From Myxococcota bacterium (GTDB taxonomy: Bacteria; Myxococcota_A; Bradymonadia; UBA7976; UBA1532), in contig CAUJDF010000014.1 in the NCBI GenBank assembly GCA_963169045.1, positions 124,001-188,000 of the forward strand: a stretch of DNA of 64,000 bases, read 5' to 3'. This document shows, one piece after another, positions 60,860-64,000 of the stretch (position 1 is the first letter of the stretch; each line of letters opens with the position of its first letter). A model generated the notes under the pieces. That model made no database searches and was not told the DNA's origin. It worked only from the letters and a program-made list of their open reading frames with translations. Made by a program: the position numbers and the translations under genes.

Positions 60860-62317
60860 CTACTTGAGCGTGAACTCGAGCTCGACGGCGCCGACGGTGA
60901 TCACGTCCTTGTTCTTGAGGAACTGCTTGGTCACGCGCTGGCCGTTGACGAGCACGCCGTTGGTGCTGCCGAAGTCGGCCAGCTCGAAGCGGTTGTCCTG
61001 GATCTTGATGCCGGCGTGCCGCTTGGAGACCGACTTGTCGAACAGGATGATGGTGTTGCCGGTCGCCGAGCCGATGTTGCTCAGGCTCTCCTTCAGGAAG
61101 AAGGTGCGGCCGTTGAGGTCGCCGACGCTGACGACGGTGAGGCGGCCCTTGTGGGGCAGGGCCTCGCAGTACTGACAGACCTTCCACTCCGGCGGGATCA
61201 TGTTGTTGCACTGCGGGCAGGGAGCGAGCTCGGGCCCCTCCTCTTCCTCCTGCTCGTCGTCGCGCCGACGCACGAGGTGCACGGTCAGCCGGACGAGGAA
61301 GTACAGCAGGACCACGCCGACGAGCGCGCCGCCGCCGATGAGCAGCCACTTGAGCAGGTTGCTCTTCTTCTGCGGCACGGGGGCGATGAGGGGCTTGCTC
61401 GCGTAGGGCAGGTTGTCGTGCTTGACCTCGACCTTGAAGCTCGACTCCTTCTCGTCGTCGAAGTCGTCGGGCAAGAACGTGACCACGTGCTGCCCGAGCA
61501 GCTCCGCCTTCGTGTGGTCGAAGAACGTCTCGACGTCGGGCCCCGTCTCGGCGAGGCGGTAGGTGCCTCCGGTCGCGTGCGCCAGGGCCTGCAGGCTCTG
61601 CAGGCTGTCGGGCGTGATGATCTTCGCGGCGATCACGTTGACGCGCACGTTGCGGCTGCGGGCGAGCTGCTGGAGCTTCAGCAGCAGCGCCTTCGTCTTC
61701 GCGGCGTCCGCGGCGTTCTTGTCGCCGCCGTCGCTCACGACGACGAGCACGCGGTTGGGTCCGATCGAGGTGTAGTCGGCCGGGAAGAAGTCGAGCGCCT
61801 TCTCGATCGCCTCGAAGAGCGGGGGCGTCGTCCCGGCGACGGTCCGCTCGCGCAGGAAGCCGACGGCGGCCTCGTGCTGCGGGCTGAGGCCGCCGGTGGC
61901 CTCGACCACGTCGGTGAAGGTGACGAGCGCGGAGTGGTCCCGCGTGCGCAGCCCGTTGATCAGGTCGGCGGCGCCCTTGCGCGTGTGTTCGAACCACCCG
62001 TCGGCGAAGACGGTGTCGGCGGCGGCGACGATGGCGACGGAGACGCCCCGATCGCTGTTGGAGAGGCGCTTGACGGTGAGCTTGCCCGTCTTCTCCTGGC
62101 CGTCGATCTCGACCTTCCAGGCGGCGGCGTCCTCGACGACGATCGGCTTGAGGTACTTGTCGAGCAGGCTCGCGTAGAACGTGAACTCGCCGTCGGGCGC
62201 CTTCGCGGTGTCGACCGCGTCGAGGCGCAGGAGGGTCGCGCCCTGGAGGTTGACGTCCTGGGCGCCGGCCACCGACGCGAGGAGGAGGGCGGCGAGCAGC
62301 AGCGACAGACGACGCAT
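60860..62317 (-). CDS. membrane protein: vWA-like periplasmic domain, zinc ribbon, FHA
   Basis: 485 residues; ATG at 62317 in TGATG overlap with the upstream gene. Signal peptide 1-20. A vWA-like domain covers about 65-250 (LVTFTDVVEATGG, RVLVVVSDGGDKN), but the place of the MIDAS DxSxS reads IVAAADTVFAD, so metal binding looks lost. One membrane helix (about 312-340), then a cytoplasmic zinc ribbon (CPQC and CQYC) and an FHA domain (about 385-480; SNIGSATGN, VSKRHAGI, DFGSTNGVLVNG). The protein joins a periplasmic binding fold to a cytoplasmic phosphothreonine reader, so it can couple kinase output to the envelope. Same operon as the Ser/Thr kinase. Confidence 0.87.
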   Translation of the reverse strand: MRRLSLLLAALLLASVAGAQDVNLQGATLLRLDAVDTAKAPDGEFTFYASLLDKYLKPIVVEDAAAWKVEIDGQEKTGKLTVKRLSNSDRGVSVAIVAAADTVFADGWFEHTRKGAADLINGLRTRDHSALVTFTDVVEATGGLSPQHEAAVGFLRERTVAGTTPPLFEAIEKALDFFPADYTSIGPNRVLVVVSDGGDKNAADAAKTKALLLKLQQLARSRNVRVNVIAAKIITPDSLQSLQALAHATGGTYRLAETGPDVETFFDHTKAELLGQHVVTFLPDDFDDEKESSFKVEVKHDNLPYASKPLIAPVPQKKSNLLKWLLIGGGALVGVVLLYFLVRLTVHLVRRRDDEQEEEEGPELAPCPQCNNMIPPEWKVCQYCEALPHKGRLTVVSVGDLNGRTFFLKESLSNIGSATGNTIILFDKSVSKRHAGIKIQDNRFELADFGSTNGVLVNGQRVTKQFLKNKDVITVGAVELEFTLK

Positions 62318-63042
62318 CAGTACAGTGCCTTGAACCGCAGGTCGGTCCGCCCGAGGCGGAGCGTGTCGTTGTCGACCAGCTCCTCGCGGGTGACCTTCTT
62401 CCCGTTGACGAAGGTGCCGTTGGTCGACTCGCTGTCGACGACCTCGTACTTGCCGTCCTCGAAGCGGACGACCGCGTGGCGAGAGGACAGGTACTCGTCG
62501 GTGATCACGACGTCGTTGTCGGCGGCGGCGCCGAGCGAGTTCTTCCCGGCGAAGATGCGGAAGTCGAGGCCCTTCTGGTTGCCGCTCATGACGACGACCC
62601 AGCCCACGAGCTCGCGCTTGGGGCCCTTGAGCTGCTCGATGTCGATCGCGACGGTCTTGTTGCCCTGGATCATCGGGCCGCCGGACGGCGGCGCGGCGGG
62701 CACGGGCGGGCCGCCCGCCGGCAGCGCCGTCGGTCGAGACGGCGGCGCCGCTCCGGCGCCGAGGGCCGTGCCGCAGTAGGGGCAGACCTCCCAGGAGGCG
62801 TCGACCTCGCGGCCACAGCTGCCGCACGCCGGCGCGGCCTCGGCGGCCTCCTTCTTGCCGAAGGGCCACCAGCCCTTCTTCTCTTTGGGCTTCGCCGCGG
62901 GCTTCGACTTCTGGCCGGACTTGGACACCGCGTTGTTCACCGCCTGACGGGCCTTGGCCTTGGCTTTGTACTCCGCATTGCCGACGCGGCCCTTGACCTC
63001 GCTCTCGATGCGGCCCTGCACCACGTCTCGCGGATCGCGCAT
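62317..63042 (-). CDS. zinc ribbon-FHA protein
   Basis: 241 residues from ATG at 63042. A basic helical N-terminus (1-60, rich in Lys/Ala) precedes a zinc ribbon (C73, C76, C87, C90), a Pro/Ala linker and an FHA domain (about 145-235) with KNSLGAAADNDVVI, LSSRHAVV and DSESTNGTFVNGKK. The ribbon plus FHA order is the same as in the next gene, so the two are probably duplicates that differ in their N-terminus. Cytoplasmic. FHA domains bind phosphothreonine peptides, most likely from the kinase encoded four genes downstream. The unit may start at this gene, behind a 79-bp spacer. Confidence 0.9.
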   Translation of the reverse strand: MRDPRDVVQGRIESEVKGRVGNAEYKAKAKARQAVNNAVSKSGQKSKPAAKPKEKKGWWPFGKKEAAEAAPACGSCGREVDASWEVCPYCGTALGAGAAPPSRPTALPAGGPPVPAAPPSGGPMIQGNKTVAIDIEQLKGPKRELVGWVVVMSGNQKGLDFRIFAGKNSLGAAADNDVVITDEYLSSRHAVVRFEDGKYEVVDSESTNGTFVNGKKVTREELVDNDTLRLGRTDLRFKALY

Positions 63043-63121
63043 GGCTCCCGACCTCGCCCCTGGACGGCGCGATGATCCCCCACGGGGGGCCCGAGTGCAA
63101 GTCCGCGCAGGTCTTGAGAGT

Positions 63122-64000
63122 TCAGGGTGGGTCGACGAGGTACTCGACGGTGACGGTGCCTCCGGGCGGCGGGTGGTCGACCACGACGCCCACCCCGCGT
63201 CCGCACGCGGCGAGGTCCAGCCGCCACTCGTCCGGGTCGAGGCGCCGGCCGCCGGCCAGGGCGCGGCAGCGGCCGCCGGGGGGCGTCTCGCGCGCGCAGC
63301 TCGAGTACGCGCGCACGGCGTAGCGGTCCGGATCTTCGGCCTCGGCCGGCGCGCAGGCGCCCACCGCACCGCTCGCGTCCGCCACCAGGCACGCCGGTGG
63401 GGCCGCGAGGCACGCGACGAGCGGGTCGGTCACCGGGACGGCGGATCCGAAGAAGCTGCGGAAGCCGGCGTCGAACTGCGCGCCGGCGTCCTCGTCGCAG
63501 ATGCGGCAGGGGGAGGGTCCCTCGCCGGGCCTGCGCGGGCCGCAGCCGTGGTCCCCGAAGGTGGCGGCGAGCTCGGCGTAGCGGCGCCCGGAGAAGGCGA
63601 CGCCGGTGGGCGACTCGCAAACGGGGCGGTGCGGGCCGACGCACGTCCCGCCCGGGCAGCAGACGGACGACGACAGGCCGGGGTCGAACTCCGGCGACTC
63701 GGGATCGCAGCGCGGCTCGGCCACGCCGGGTACGTACTCGACGTCCTCGCCCGACGCGGTGACGTCGCGCGGACCGACGTAGGCGAGCACGAACACGTCG
63801 TCGGCCGGGCTGCGCTTGAGGTTGGCGAGGAACGCCTCGTAGTCGGCGACCGGCGTCAGCGCGTCGCGGTGCCAGACGCAGTTGCTGTTGTCGGCGCGGC
63901 TGATGGTGCAGCGCTCGGAGAAGCAGCGCTCCGGCGCCATGCCTTCGCACTCGGTCATCAAGCAGGCGCGCGCATCGCCGCCGGGGCACAGCCGCGCGTC
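63122..64000 (-). CDS. Cys-rich exported protein, C-terminal part (vWA-like)
   Basis: The frame is open past the window edge; the ATG at 63961 lies within the coding frame (LCPGGDARACLMTECEG continues upstream), so the start is outside. The visible 292 residues have more than 20 cysteines (CEGMAPERCFSERC, VCCPGGTCVG, CGPRRPGEGPSPCRIC). The fold hints at the end of a von Willebrand A-like domain (DDVFVLAYVGPRD, GRRYAELAATFGDHG), with a C-terminal small Cys-rich domain. Similar Myxococcota proteins are large outer-membrane lipoproteins, but the signal peptide is not seen here. It precedes the FHA gene on the same strand with a 79-bp gap. Confidence 0.6.
   Translation of the reverse strand, partial: DARLCPGGDARACLMTECEGMAPERCFSERCTISRADNSNCVWHRDALTPVADYEAFLANLKRSPADDVFVLAYVGPRDVTASGEDVEYVPGVAEPRCDPESPEFDPGLSSSVCCPGGTCVGPHRPVCESPTGVAFSGRRYAELAATFGDHGCGPRRPGEGPSPCRICDEDAGAQFDAGFRSFFGSAVPVTDPLVACLAAPPACLVADASGAVGACAPAEAEDPDRYAVRAYSSCARETPPGGRCRALAGGRRLDPDEWRLDLAACGRGVGVVVDHPPPGGTVTVEYLVDPP

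Noticed and set aside
63060-63090. Hairpin CCCCCACGGGGG upstream of the FHA gene
   Set aside because: The loop would be only 2 nt, too tight to form.

Overview
The window is extremely GC-rich DNA, densely packed with genes on both strands. Many neighbours share TGATG, ATGA or GTGA stop/start overlaps. The gene content points to a Myxococcota-type bacterium (Polyangia or a related lineage): three Hanks-type Ser/Thr kinases, several FHA proteins, a multi-step phosphorelay, many lipoproteins with Asp/Pro- or GGAGG-rich linkers, TIGR02232/DUF4215-type CDDGN cysteine repeats, and three proteins ending in a Cys + membrane helix + Arg cluster that resembles MYXO-CTERM. No tRNA, rRNA, CRISPR array or insertion sequence was seen. 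The lineage call rests on these hallmarks, not on a database search.

Layout. 1-6040: the end of a FliL-like gene, then a minus-strand set (GH25 lysozyme lipoprotein, WD40 protein, unknown protein), a DUF2804 protein and an SLC13-type transporter. 6099-15029 (minus): one probable operon that reads, in transcription order, FHA-AAA+ regulator, small lipoprotein, outer-membrane porin, periplasmic PBP-like/YfiR-like fusion, hybrid histidine kinase with HPt, small histidine kinase, single-domain receiver, and receiver-kinase fusion. 15049-20152: two surface lipoprotein genes, each behind a near-perfect sigma-54 promoter with phased TCAC repeats at the same distance upstream. 20155-29231 (minus): a four-fold repeat secreted protein and a 2115-residue lipoprotein. 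A 16-bp perfect palindrome separates the latter from a divergent TetR gene. 29931-38788: a membrane Ser/Thr kinase, small membrane proteins, hemerythrin (third sigma-54-like promoter), YpfJ-type metalloprotease, Uma2 protein, EboE-like protein and MutY.

38792-49405: a lone oligopeptide-type ABC ATPase, a kinase fused to an FGE-sulfatase domain, a subtilisin-like lipoprotein, then a tightly coupled ECF sigma factor / membrane anti-sigma / TPR-like CHAT-protease lipoprotein set. 49521-64000 (minus): a cell-surface and kinase-signalling cluster: a partial Cys-rich protein, FHA protein, vWA-FHA membrane protein, PEGA protein, TSP3/beta-propeller lipoprotein, coiled-coil Ser/Thr kinase and a 1514-residue PKD/FN3 protein.

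The strongest candidates for undescribed biology are (a) the sigma-54 lipoprotein regulon with its phased upstream elements next to an FHA-AAA+ regulator that lacks the GAFTGA loop, (b) the ECF sigma / anti-sigma / CHAT-protease operon, which suggests proteolytic release of a sigma factor, and (c) the kinase operon that encodes its own probable phospho-readers.
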